Shown piece by piece: positions 1 to 8,426 of a stretch of DNA of 64,000 nt. The stretch covers positions 124,001 to 188,000 of the forward strand of contig NZ_JBKKHQ010000009.1 in the NCBI RefSeq assembly GCF_046614695.1. The letters are read 5' to 3'. Each line of letters opens with the position of its first letter. Within the stretch, counting starts at the first letter, position 1. Below the pieces are notes generated by a model. The model was not told the DNA's origin. It ran no database searches and saw nothing but the letters and a program-made list of their open reading frames with translations. The DNA is from Pokkaliibacter sp046614695. GTDB taxonomy: Bacteria; Pseudomonadota; Gammaproteobacteria; Pseudomonadales; Balneatricaceae. The translations under genes and the position numbers were made by a program.

Positions 1-178
1 CGGAAATATAGCGCTTCACCACTTCATATAAGGGTGCGCCCTCCATCTCACTAAGACGCGGGAAAGCGGCATCCTGACTTGCCGAAGCTGCTCCCGTCTG
101 GCCAGATGCCTGATCCTCGACCAGCGCAGTGGAGGGCAAGGATTCCCCAGAGGTGGTGCTCTTCTGCGACTTGCTCAT
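1..178 (-). CDS. GntR-type transcriptional regulator, N-terminal part (cut by window edge)
   Basis: Only the first 59 codons are inside the window; the gene continues past base 1. The start at 178 has a good ribosome site (AAGGAAAT) just upstream. About 45 residues rich in Ser, Thr, Glu and Gln come first, then PLYEVVKRYIS, which is how the winged-helix DNA-binding domain of GntR regulators usually begins (PLYEQVK). The effector-binding domain is not visible, so the subfamily is unknown. It is divergent from the M20/dipeptide-transporter operon starting at 254, with a dyad between them, so it is probably that operon's local regulator (inference). Confidence 0.6.
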   Translation of the reverse strand, partial: MSKSQKSTTSGESLPSTALVEDQASGQTGAASASQDAAFPRLSEMEGAPLYEVVKRYIS

Positions 179-210
179 TGTGATTTCCTTATTGACCTCG
201 GTCTCTCCCT

Positions 211-238
211 GTATTATCTATAATCTATATAGAAATAC
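211..238. promoter_or_regulatory. Dyad operator and -10 region between GntR gene and M20 operon
   Basis: GTATTATCTATA at 211-222 is mirrored by TATAGAAATAC at 228-238, one base short of a perfect inverted repeat. A consensus -10 hexamer TATAAT lies inside it at 219-224. A TTGACC at 192-197 is 21 bases upstream, long for a -35, so the promoter assignment is tentative. The position between a GntR gene and its divergent neighbour fits an autoregulatory operator. Confidence 0.45.
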
Positions 239-253
239 AAAGGCTGTTCCAAA

Positions 254-1531
254 ATGACTGTAACGACCCCATTGCAAGACGCCTTAGCTGCCATCGCTGA
301 AGATCAGGCTCAGATATTGGAAGACATGCAAGCCATGCTCCGCACCGATACCTGCTTTCCGCCCGGTAATGGTTATGGCGCCTTTGCGGATCTGATGGAA
401 CAGCTGATCGCACCGCTGGGTCTTGAGTGCAAGCGCGTCAGTGTACCTGAAGCGCTCTGGCGCACCAGTGATGGCAGCGTTTACGGTGAGCGCATCAACC
501 TGATGGCAGAAGCCAATCTGCCGGGTAAGGACGTTTGCAGCCTGTATTTTCATACGGATACCGTGCCACCCGGCGACGGCTGGACCCATGAACCGCTGGA
601 ACTCACCATCGCCGAAGGCAAGCTCTTTGGCCGGGGTGCTGCGGACATGAAAGGCACCGTGGTGGCAGCACTGGCGGCATTGCGGGCCGCCAAAGCCGCT
701 AACCTGCCCTTGCGCTTTTCGCCCAGCCTGCTGCTCTGTACGGACGAGGAAGGCGGTTTGTACCCCGGCATTCGTTACCTCGCTGAGCAAGGTCTGGTAC
801 AGGGCCACATTCTGAGTTTTAACGGCGGCGCCACGCCACGTATCTGGGGTGGCTGCTTTGGCAGTATTGATCTGGTGATTCGCATCACAGGCCGCTCTGC
901 ACATTCAGGTGATCCTGTCGGCGCCATCAACGCGATCGAGCACAGTCTGCCGCTGATGAACGCACTTTATGCCTTGAAAACCGAGGTGGAACAGCGTGAG
1001 TCGGCAATGCCATCCCCTCCCCACTTTGAAGGCAAACCCCTCACTTCGCGGCTGACGCTGGCTGCTGCTCACGGTGGCAGCAAAGGCTCTACCGTTCCGG
1101 GTGCATTTGAGCTGCTGATTAACCGCCGCTATGCGCCGGAAGAAGCTTTTGAGGACGTGATGGCTGAGCTGTTGAGCTGTATCGAAAGCGCCATGAAGGA
1201 TAGCCCGGTGCTGGAAGTCAGCCATGAAATGATTGGCCATCTGGCGCCAGTGAGTGACCCCGTTGGTCCGAACCAGCCACGCTGGCAGGCGGCGCAATCT
1301 CTTGGGTTTGGCTATGCACCTGAGGATTTCCGCGTCTGGGGCTCATCCACCAGCTCTGACATGGGCTGGGTGCAACAAGCCGGAATTGAAGAAATGCTAC
1401 TGGGTGGCCTTGCCCGGCCGGACAATCGCATTCATGCCTCCGATGAGTACACCACCATGGAAGACGTCGTCGCTCTGGCGCAATCCATTCTGGCGTATCT
1501 GGCCGAAGGTTTTGATCCCGCGGCAGCCTGA
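254..1531 (+). CDS. M20 family metallohydrolase (ArgE/DapE-type deacylase)
   Basis: A 425-residue zinc-type hydrolase expected to cleave an amide bond of an N-acyl amino acid or peptide-like substrate in the cytoplasm. All canonical M20 elements are visible: HTD (H100, D102), the bridging Asp in GAADMKG (D131), the catalytic/metal pair DEE (E165, E166), and a C-terminal IHASDE histidine. The dimerisation domain has the usual GRSAHSG. No signal peptide. It is the first gene after the divergent GntR regulator; the binding-protein gene follows after about 260 bases, so the enzyme probably processes what the transporter imports. The substrate cannot be told from sequence. Confidence 0.85.
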   Translation: MTVTTPLQDALAAIAEDQAQILEDMQAMLRTDTCFPPGNGYGAFADLMEQLIAPLGLECKRVSVPEALWRTSDGSVYGERINLMAEANLPGKDVCSLYFHTDTVPPGDGWTHEPLELTIAEGKLFGRGAADMKGTVVAALAALRAAKAANLPLRFSPSLLLCTDEEGGLYPGIRYLAEQGLVQGHILSFNGGATPRIWGGCFGSIDLVIRITGRSAHSGDPVGAINAIEHSLPLMNALYALKTEVEQRESAMPSPPHFEGKPLTSRLTLAAAHGGSKGSTVPGAFELLINRRYAPEEAFEDVMAELLSCIESAMKDSPVLEVSHEMIGHLAPVSDPVGPNQPRWQAAQSLGFGYAPEDFRVWGSSTSSDMGWVQQAGIEEMLLGGLARPDNRIHASDEYTTMEDVVALAQSILAYLAEGFDPAAA

Positions 1532-1793
1532 CTCGCTGAGCGGATTCATCTGAAAAAAGAGCCCACGGCTCGGGGCTATTGCACCTGAGCCGTCACAAGA
1601 AAAAGAATCCCGGCAGTCTGCCCGGCTGCTGAAAAAGATCGTCGATTAATAACTATTCTTAAAAAATTAAAGTAGCCAACGAGCTGCCATTGCCCAAGTC
1701 AACATCGCCACCCTGGCGTGCCTGATACCCCGAAAATGTCGGCGGGTCATGCCCGGGTCCCGATCAAATTGTTTTATTGAGAGGATAAGTGCC

Positions 1794-3368
1794 ATGACAG
1801 ATGTAAAAGGCCTGAACCGTCGTCAGTTTCTGGGAGGCTCAGCGCTGTTGGCGGGTGCCACGCTGCTTCCCTGGTCCCAGAGCCTGTGGGCTGCGGACGA
1901 AGCACGCAAAGGCGGCATTCTGCGTATCAGTGTTGATCAGGCAGCGGCAGTGCTGAACCCGCTGAAAACCCGTGTTAACCCTGAATATCTGGTGGCCGAG
2001 TTGCTTTACAGCGGTCTGACTCGCCTGCGCCCGGACATGCAGGTTGAAGCGGATCTTGCGGAGAAGTGGCAGGCCAATGATGACCTGACCACCTGGACCT
2101 TCACCCTGCGTAAGGGTCTGGTGTTCCATGATGGCAGCGCCTGTACCGCAAAAGATGCCGCGGCTTCTCTGAAAGCGATCCTGAACCCCGATAACGCCGC
2201 CACTGGCCGCAAGAATATCGGCCCTATCAGCGATGTCACCGCCAGCGATGACCAGACTCTGGTGATCACCCTGAGCCAGCCTTATGCTGACCTGCCGATT
2301 AATCTGGCCTACCCTTCGGCGAAAATTATTCCGGCCAGCATCATTGAAGGTGGCCAGATGGACCGCCTGTCCAATGAAGCTATTGGTACCGGCCCTTTCA
2401 AGCTGGTGTCCTACGAGCCGGAGCGCAAAATCGTTGTTGCCCGTAACGAGCACTTCTATGACCCGGCCCGTCCTCATGTCGATGGTGTTGAAGTCCTGGT
2501 TTACCCTGATCCCACTGCGGAAGGCTCTGCCCTGATCTCCGGTGACACGGATCTGATGATGGCGGCCCAGGCGACCGAGTATCAGCGCCTTGCCAGTGCT
2601 TCCGGCGTCAATGCCCTGCGCGTACCGTCCGGCCAGTTCCTGAACGTCAACATGGCCTGTGATGTGAAGCCCTTCAATGATGTCCGTGTTCGTCAGGCAT
2701 TGGCCCTGACCGTCGACCGCAACGCCATGATCGACTTCGTTGCCGAAGGCTACGGCACACCCGGTAATGACACGCCGATCAGCTCCGCCTATCACTTCTA
2801 CAAAGACATTCCTCTTCGCAAAACCAATATCGAGCAGGCAAAAAAACTGCTGGCCGAAGCGGGATATCCCGATGGCCTGAGCATCAAGCTGATCGCTTCG
2901 GACAAGCCTTCCACCCGCACTCAGCTGGCGATTGCCATCCGTGAAATGGCCAAGCCCGCCGGCTTTAACATCGACGTCGAAACCATGGCTCACTCCACCT
3001 ATCTGGATCAGGTCTGGAAGAAAGGCAACTTCTACGTTGGTTTCTACAACATGCAGCCCTCGGCAGACTCGGTGTTCTCTCTGCTCTACACCTCCGATGC
3101 CGCCTGGAATGAGACCCGCTGGAACAACAGCGAGTTTGATGCCGCGGTGAAGAAAGCCCAGCAGACCATTGATGAAAACGAACGCCGCCAGCTTTACGCC
3201 ACCGCGCAGGAGCTGATGCATAAGGAAGTGCCGTCCATCATTCCGGCCTTCTTCGATGTGCTCTCTGCGCAGCGTGACTATGTCGGCGGTTACCAGCTGC
3301 ATCCCCGTGGCGCGGTGTTCCGTCTGGATGAAGTCTGGCTGACCGAGAAAGCGCCCAAGCGCGCTTAA
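1794..3368 (+). CDS. Extracellular solute-binding protein, family 5 (dipeptide/oligopeptide type), Tat-exported
   Basis: This 524-residue periplasmic receptor delivers substrate to the Dpp/Opp-type permease encoded just downstream. The N-terminus has a twin-arginine signal (NRRQFLGG, then a hydrophobic stretch), so it is probably exported folded. The body is typical of SBP family 5 (LAEKWQANDDLTTWTFTLRKG, IGTGPFKL, VRQALALTVDR). I chose the ATG at 1794, preceded by GAGAGGATAAG, over an upstream in-frame ATG at 1749 that would bury the Tat motif. A long hairpin follows the gene, which may set the usual excess of binding protein over permease. Confidence 0.9.
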   Translation: MTDVKGLNRRQFLGGSALLAGATLLPWSQSLWAADEARKGGILRISVDQAAAVLNPLKTRVNPEYLVAELLYSGLTRLRPDMQVEADLAEKWQANDDLTTWTFTLRKGLVFHDGSACTAKDAAASLKAILNPDNAATGRKNIGPISDVTASDDQTLVITLSQPYADLPINLAYPSAKIIPASIIEGGQMDRLSNEAIGTGPFKLVSYEPERKIVVARNEHFYDPARPHVDGVEVLVYPDPTAEGSALISGDTDLMMAAQATEYQRLASASGVNALRVPSGQFLNVNMACDVKPFNDVRVRQALALTVDRNAMIDFVAEGYGTPGNDTPISSAYHFYKDIPLRKTNIEQAKKLLAEAGYPDGLSIKLIASDKPSTRTQLAIAIREMAKPAGFNIDVETMAHSTYLDQVWKKGNFYVGFYNMQPSADSVFSLLYTSDAAWNETRWNNSEFDAAVKKAQQTIDENERRQLYATAQELMHKEVPSIIPAFFDVLSAQRDYVGGYQLHPRGAVFRLDEVWLTEKAPKRA

Positions 3369-3380
3369 GTCTGCACCTCA

Positions 3381-3451
3381 CTTGCCTTCACGGGGAGGCT
3401 CACCCGGCACAATGCTGTAGTTATGCCGTAGGTGAGTCACCCCGAAGCAAG
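3381..3451 (+). promoter_or_regulatory. Long intercistronic hairpin after the binding-protein gene
   Basis: Bases 3381-3404 (CTTGC..CGGGG..GCTCACC) pair with 3431-3451 (GGTGAG..CCCCG..GCAAG) in a long imperfect stem. A T-run follows at 3476-3482. In ABC operons such structures usually protect the binding-protein mRNA and partly terminate before the permease genes; that role is inferred here. Confidence 0.5.
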
Positions 3452-3645
3452 GGGCGTTGCCGAGCTTTTTTTGGTTCAGCTGCGAATACCACTGGTGCCT
3501 TCCCTGACTTTTGCGTGAGCAACCACGCCATTGTGGGCAGGCACGTTTTCCAGAAAGACCGCCATCTCAGCGGAAAAGAAAGGCCAGGTTTGATTCAGGC
3601 TTTTCACAGAGATGGCGTGCTTTATCCGTTGAAGGAAACCCTGGC

Positions 3646-4593
3646 GTGACACCTTCTTATCTCTTCAAGCGTCTGCTGCTGGTCATCTATACCCTGGTGA
3701 TCGTGTCGCTGCTGGTGTTTGGCATTACTCAGATTTTACCGGCGGATGCGGCCGTGACCCTGCTTGGGCAGTCCGCGACACCGGAAGCGCTGGAGGCTCT
3801 GCGCATCAAGCTTGGCCTTAATGAACCGGCGTGGTTGCAATACTGGCACTGGCTGACCGGTGTTTTCAGTGGCGACTTTGGCACCTCCATGCGGACCGGT
3901 CTGCCGGTGGCCACCACCTTGCTGGATGCCCTTGGCCGCTCCCTGATTCTGGCGGCGTTCTCTCTGACGCTGATGCTCGCCATTGCCATTCCGCTTGGAA
4001 TTCTGTCGGCAGTGAAGCGCGGCAAGGCGGCAGATCTGATCGTCAGCGTGCTCTCCTATGTCGGCGTCTCCCTGCCGGAGTTTGTGACCGCGACCCTGCT
4101 TCTGCTGTTGTTTGCGGATGTATGGCAATTACTTCCTGCCACCGGCTATGTGCCTTTAACGGAGAATTTCTGGGATGGCATCAGCCATCTGGTGCTCCCG
4201 GTGATTACCGTGTCGCTGATCATGGTGGCACACGTTTCACGCATGGTGCGCTCGGAAATGGTCGATGTACTGCACACCGATTACATCCGCGCCGCCCGCC
4301 TCAAGGGGCTTTCCCGTCGCCGCGTGTTGCTGCGTCATGCCCTGCGCAATGGCCTGCTGCCAACCATTACCATCGTCGCACTGGATGTGGGTTATCTGCT
4401 CGGCGGTATTGTCGTGGTAGAGGAAATCTTCGCCATACCCGGTATTGGTCGTGAGTTGATCGTCGCCGTGGCTTCCCGTGACCTGCCCGCCATTCAGGCT
4501 GGCGTCATGATTCTGGCCGCCACCTACTGCGTGGTGAATTTCCTGGCTGACCTGGCCTACGCCTGGTTAGACCGTCGCATTCAATTCTCCTGA
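3646..4593 (+). CDS. Dipeptide-type ABC transporter permease (DppB-like)
   Basis: A 315-residue inner-membrane permease subunit. It has the N-terminal hydrophobic helix and ILPADAA region of DppB/OppB proteins, about six membrane segments and the conserved EAA-type cytoplasmic loop (YIRAARLKGLSRRRVLLRHALRNGLLP). I start it at the GTG at 3646, preceded by GAAGGAAACC, because that gives the usual family N-terminus; the 45 residues an upstream start would add look non-coding. It works with the next gene, the fused ATPase and the upstream binding protein. Confidence 0.88.
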   Translation: MTPSYLFKRLLLVIYTLVIVSLLVFGITQILPADAAVTLLGQSATPEALEALRIKLGLNEPAWLQYWHWLTGVFSGDFGTSMRTGLPVATTLLDALGRSLILAAFSLTLMLAIAIPLGILSAVKRGKAADLIVSVLSYVGVSLPEFVTATLLLLLFADVWQLLPATGYVPLTENFWDGISHLVLPVITVSLIMVAHVSRMVRSEMVDVLHTDYIRAARLKGLSRRRVLLRHALRNGLLPTITIVALDVGYLLGGIVVVEEIFAIPGIGRELIVAVASRDLPAIQAGVMILAATYCVVNFLADLAYAWLDRRIQFS

Positions 4594-4604
4594 GGAGCAC
4601 ATCT

Positions 4605-5432
4605 ATGGGCGCGGTAATCAAACGTCTGTTGCGTACCCCTCAAGGGGTTATCGGTTCTTTTATTCTTCTGGTCGCGCTGGTGCTGGTCTGTGTTGGCCCG
4701 GCTCTGGCGCCTCATGACCCGGAAGCCCTTTCCATTCTTTCGCGCTATAAATCCCCCGGCCTCGACTTCTGGTTCGGTACTGATCAGATGGGGCGGGATA
4801 TTTTCAGCCGTGTTCTGATCGGCGCCCGTGCCACCATTCTGCTGTCCTTATTGGCGACAGGGCTGGCAATGGTCATCGGCTCCGTGATTGGCACGGCCAG
4901 CGCCTACCTCGGTGGCAAGATTGATGAAGCCATCATGCGCACCATGGATGCCGTGATGTCGATTCCGAGCCTGCTGTTTGCCCTGCTGATTGTCAGCACT
5001 CTGGGCAAAAGCAGTATGAATGCCGTGTTGGCCATCACCATTGCCTTTATTCCCGGCATGGTGCGTATTGCCCGCAGCGTAGCCCTTGCCGCACGTCGGC
5101 AGGATTACGTCAACGCAGCGATCGCTCGCGGTGAATCCACGATGTACATCATCCTGCGGGAAATGCTGCCCAATATCGTTGCTCCCATCATTGTTGAGGC
5201 CACCATTCGCGTCGCCTTCGCCATCATGCTGTTTGCCACCCTGAGCTTTCTTGGACTCGGCGCCCAGCCGCCAGAACCTGAATGGGGTTTGATGGTGGCC
5301 GAAGCCCGCCGTTATTTCTTCCAGGCCCCCTGGATGATGCTGATCCCAGGACTTGCCATTGCCGTCGTTGCTATCGGCTTCAACCTGCTGGGCGACGGTC
5401 TGCGTGACGCCCTGAACCCAAGGAGCCACTGA
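4605..5432 (+). CDS. Dipeptide-type ABC transporter permease (DppC-like)
   Basis: A 275-residue second permease subunit, pairing with the DppB-like protein. Family features include the early LAPHDPEA segment, FGTDQMGRDIFSR, and the EAA loop near YVNAAIARGESTMYIILREMLPN. About six membrane helices are apparent. It begins 11 bases after its partner and its stop overlaps the ATPase start by one base, so translation is probably coupled. GAGGAGC upstream is a good ribosome site. Confidence 0.9.
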   Translation: MGAVIKRLLRTPQGVIGSFILLVALVLVCVGPALAPHDPEALSILSRYKSPGLDFWFGTDQMGRDIFSRVLIGARATILLSLLATGLAMVIGSVIGTASAYLGGKIDEAIMRTMDAVMSIPSLLFALLIVSTLGKSSMNAVLAITIAFIPGMVRIARSVALAARRQDYVNAAIARGESTMYIILREMLPNIVAPIIVEATIRVAFAIMLFATLSFLGLGAQPPEPEWGLMVAEARRYFFQAPWMMLIPGLAIAVVAIGFNLLGDGLRDALNPRSH

Positions 5433-7057
5433 TGAGCCTTATTCTCGATATCCGTGACTACACCCTGGAATATCAGGTGCCACAGGGTCGCCTACGTGTG
5501 CTGGATAACATCACCCTTGGCGTCAGCAAAGGCGAAGTGCTGGGTCTGGTGGGTGAATCCGGTTCCGGTAAAACAACCCTTAGCTGGTCGATCATGCGCT
5601 ATCTGGCAGGTAACGCTCATGAACTGGGCGGCAGCATCAGCCTGAATGGTGACAACCTGCTGACGATGCCAACGCACCAGGTCGAAGCCCTGCGCGGTGG
5701 CAAACTCGGCATGATCTTTCAGGACCCGAGCGCCTCGCTTAACCCGACCTTAACGCTGGGTGAGCAGGTGATTGAAGTGCTGACACGCCATCGCGGCCTT
5801 AGCCATAAAGAAGCCTGGCAACTGGGTGAACAACTGCTGCGCGATGTCGATCTCAAGGATCCATCAGGGATGATGAAACGCTATCCCCACGAAGTCTCCG
5901 GTGGTGAAAAGCAGCGCGTTCTCATCGCCACGGCCTTTGCCTGCAAACCCGACTGTCTGATCTTCGATGAACCGACCACCGCACTGGACGTTATCAGCTC
6001 GGCGCAGATTCTGAGCCTGTTTGAGCGTCTGCGTGAAGAAACCGGCGTGGCGTCACTCTACATCTCCCACGATCTGGCGCTGGTATCCCAGGTGGCAGAC
6101 CGCGTGTGTGTGCTCAATAAGGGCAAGCTGGTCGAGGAGGCTCCGGCAAAAACCATCTTTGCCATGCCGCAGGATGACTACACCCGTAAGCTGGTGGCCG
6201 CTGTGCCAAACCCGGATATCCGCCTGCTGAATGAGGACAGCGTGCCCCATCGTCAGGCACTTCTGAATGTCAAAGACCTGAGCGTCTATTACGGTCGTCC
6301 GGGCTTCTGGGATAGCCTGCGCGGTCGCAAGACGCCGAAAACCGTGGCAGCCCGCCAGCTGGATATTGAAGTTGCCGCCGGTGAAATCGTCGGCGTGGTG
6401 GGCGAATCAGGCTCTGGCAAATCCTCACTGGCCAAAGCGCTGACCGGGCTGGTGCCCTTCTCTGGCGAGATCGACTATTGCGGCAGCGTCATCACAGATG
6501 TCAGCAAAATGGACAAGGATTACCGTCGCCGGGTGCAGATTATCTTCCAGCATCCGGATGCCTCCCTGAACCCACGCCAGCGTATCTACGACATTCTCGC
6601 TCGCCCGCTTCGGCTTTACGGTCTACCCAAAGGCGAAACAGAAGCGCAAGCCATCGCCCGTTTGCTGGAAGAAGTGCGCCTGCCGGCGGAGTTCGCCAAG
6701 CGCTACCCCCACGAACTTTCCGGTGGCCAGAAGCAGCGCGTGGCCATTGCCCGCGCCTTTGCTGCCGCACCGGAGCTGGTGATCTGCGATGAGATTACCG
6801 CCGCGCTGGATGTGTCCGTGCAGGCCACCGTGATCGAGCTGTTGCTCGAACTGCGGCGCAAACACGGCACGGCCTATCTCTTTATCACCCACGATCTCAA
6901 CCTGATTCGTCAGGTCGCCCACCGTTTGGTGGTGATGTATCGCGGTGATCTGGTCGAAACGGCACGGGTGAAAGACCTCGCGGAACACGGCGGACAACAC
7001 GACTACACCCGCGCCCTGCTGGGTGCGGTGCCCCGACCGGCGCAGCCTGCCACCTGA
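5432..7057 (+). CDS. Fused dipeptide-type ABC transporter ATPase (DppD-DppF in one chain)
   Basis: A 541-residue protein carrying two complete ABC ATPase domains. The first has Walker A GESGSGKTT, signature VSGGEKQRV and Walker B LIFDEPTTALD; the second has GESGSGKSS, LSGGQKQRV and VICDEITAALD. Such fusions replace separate DppD and DppF proteins in many proteobacterial peptide, opine and glutathione importers. The start overlaps the previous stop (TGATGA arrangement). In the second domain the usual Pro of DEP is Ile, a mild variation. It energises import by the two permeases upstream. Confidence 0.92.
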   Translation: MSLILDIRDYTLEYQVPQGRLRVLDNITLGVSKGEVLGLVGESGSGKTTLSWSIMRYLAGNAHELGGSISLNGDNLLTMPTHQVEALRGGKLGMIFQDPSASLNPTLTLGEQVIEVLTRHRGLSHKEAWQLGEQLLRDVDLKDPSGMMKRYPHEVSGGEKQRVLIATAFACKPDCLIFDEPTTALDVISSAQILSLFERLREETGVASLYISHDLALVSQVADRVCVLNKGKLVEEAPAKTIFAMPQDDYTRKLVAAVPNPDIRLLNEDSVPHRQALLNVKDLSVYYGRPGFWDSLRGRKTPKTVAARQLDIEVAAGEIVGVVGESGSGKSSLAKALTGLVPFSGEIDYCGSVITDVSKMDKDYRRRVQIIFQHPDASLNPRQRIYDILARPLRLYGLPKGETEAQAIARLLEEVRLPAEFAKRYPHELSGGQKQRVAIARAFAAAPELVICDEITAALDVSVQATVIELLLELRRKHGTAYLFITHDLNLIRQVAHRLVVMYRGDLVETARVKDLAEHGGQHDYTRALLGAVPRPAQPAT

Positions 7058-7114
7058 GTGGTGGCCATCAACCTCGCGCGACACGGACCTTCTTTGTCAT
7101 ACCGGATGCTTACC

Positions 7115-8362
7115 ATGACTGCTAACGTCTCCACCGAAAACAACACGCTGACACCCCGGCAACTGCTGGACAGCGTGGATCGTGACTTCTGCCTGAACTT
7201 CCTCTCACGCATGGCTCAGCACAAAAGCTATAGCGAAACCGAAGGTGAGCGTGAACTGGCCCGCTATATGGACGGCCAGATGAAAGCGCTTGGCCTGCAA
7301 AGCGAACTGCAGCCCGTGCCCGGCGAGCGCCTGAATGCCATCGGCACCTGGAAAGGCACTGGCGGTGGTGCCAGCCTGCTGTTCAACGGCCACCTTGATA
7401 CCAATCCGGTCACTGAAGGCTGGACCGTCGACCCCTGGGGCGGCAAGGTCGACGATGACTTTATCTACGGCATTGGTGTCTCCAACATGAAAGCAGGTGA
7501 CGCCGCCTACTTCTGCGCCGTTAAAACCCTGCGCGATGCAGGCATCAGGCTCAAGGGTGATGTGATCCTGACTTACGTCGTCGGCGAGCTGCAGGGCGGT
7601 ATCGGCACCATTGCCGCCATCGAACAGGGCGTCAAAGCCGACTACTTCATCAATTCAGAACCCACTGATCTCAAAGCCCTGACCATGCACGCAGGCTCGC
7701 TGATGTTCACCATCGAGATCACCGGTGACACTCGCCATCTCTCAAAGCGAGAAGAAGCTGTGGATGCGCTGGCGGCTGCAGTTGAGCTGATTCCGCAGAT
7801 CAACACCATGACCTTTAGCGGTGCCAAATCCGAGGAGCACCTTAAGATCAACCGTGGTCATGTGGGTGTGGCGCATGCGGCGCTGGGTCGTGAACTGCAT
7901 GAGTGGCGCCCGCCGCAAGTGGCGGACTTCGCCCGTCTGCGCGGTTCAGCACGCTATGCTCCGGGCCAAACGGTTGAATCCGTGCTGGAGGATATTCAGG
8001 CGTTGCTGGATCAGCTCTGCGCACGTCATCCTGGCCTGCAAGCCACCCTGATTAACGACAGTGGCCGTATGCCACTGATGAAACCCTTTGAGGTTTCGCC
8101 GGAGTCCCGCATCGTCAAAAGTGTGAACCGCGCTTATGAGCAGGTGCGTGGAGAAGCCCAGCCGACCGGCGTTATCACGCCACCGGCCTTTTACGGCACA
8201 GATGCGGCGCACTTCTATCAAATGTTGGGCATGGAAGGCATCGTCTGCGGCCCCGGCGGCAAGTACAACACCATGCCGGACGAACGCGTCGATATCGGCG
8301 ATTTTATCGACATGATCAAGGTCTACATGCTCGCGATAGTCGATATCTGCGAACTGGCCTGA
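7115..8362 (+). CDS. M20-like hydrolase with altered metal-site residues
   Basis: A 415-residue M20 fold protein in the transporter operon. NGHLDT (H93, D95) is intact and E182 in NSEPTD matches a metal ligand. The bridging Asp of the family is Asn (GVSNMKAG, N124), the catalytic Glu pair reads GEL (E158, L159), and the C-terminal His region reads KYNTMPDE with Asn. So only part of the usual di-zinc site is present. It may bind one metal, use other ligands, or have lost peptidase activity. The start is uncertain: no strong ribosome site precedes 7115 or 7106, and a GTG right after the ATPase stop (7058) is also in frame. Compare the canonical M20 at 254. Confidence 0.75.
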   Translation: MTANVSTENNTLTPRQLLDSVDRDFCLNFLSRMAQHKSYSETEGERELARYMDGQMKALGLQSELQPVPGERLNAIGTWKGTGGGASLLFNGHLDTNPVTEGWTVDPWGGKVDDDFIYGIGVSNMKAGDAAYFCAVKTLRDAGIRLKGDVILTYVVGELQGGIGTIAAIEQGVKADYFINSEPTDLKALTMHAGSLMFTIEITGDTRHLSKREEAVDALAAAVELIPQINTMTFSGAKSEEHLKINRGHVGVAHAALGRELHEWRPPQVADFARLRGSARYAPGQTVESVLEDIQALLDQLCARHPGLQATLINDSGRMPLMKPFEVSPESRIVKSVNRAYEQVRGEAQPTGVITPPAFYGTDAAHFYQMLGMEGIVCGPGGKYNTMPDERVDIGDFIDMIKVYMLAIVDICELA

Positions 8363-8426
8363 ATTATCACGCGACATGAGCGGTGCGAAAGCGCCGCACT
8401 TTCCCCCTCTGCCGGAGCCACCTCAC

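Noticed and set aside
1565..1593. Hairpin ACGGCTC-N15-GAGCCGT after the first M20 gene
   Set aside because: Short stem, long loop and no T-run, so not called a terminator.
1839..3302. 487-codon open frame antisense to the binding-protein gene
   Set aside because: Mirror of a well-supported gene with strong codon bias; no ribosome site and no protein family features.
3511..3645. N-terminal extension of the DppB-like permease
   Set aside because: Arg/Gln-rich sequence unlike the family, while GTG at 3646 has a ribosome site and gives the normal N-terminus.
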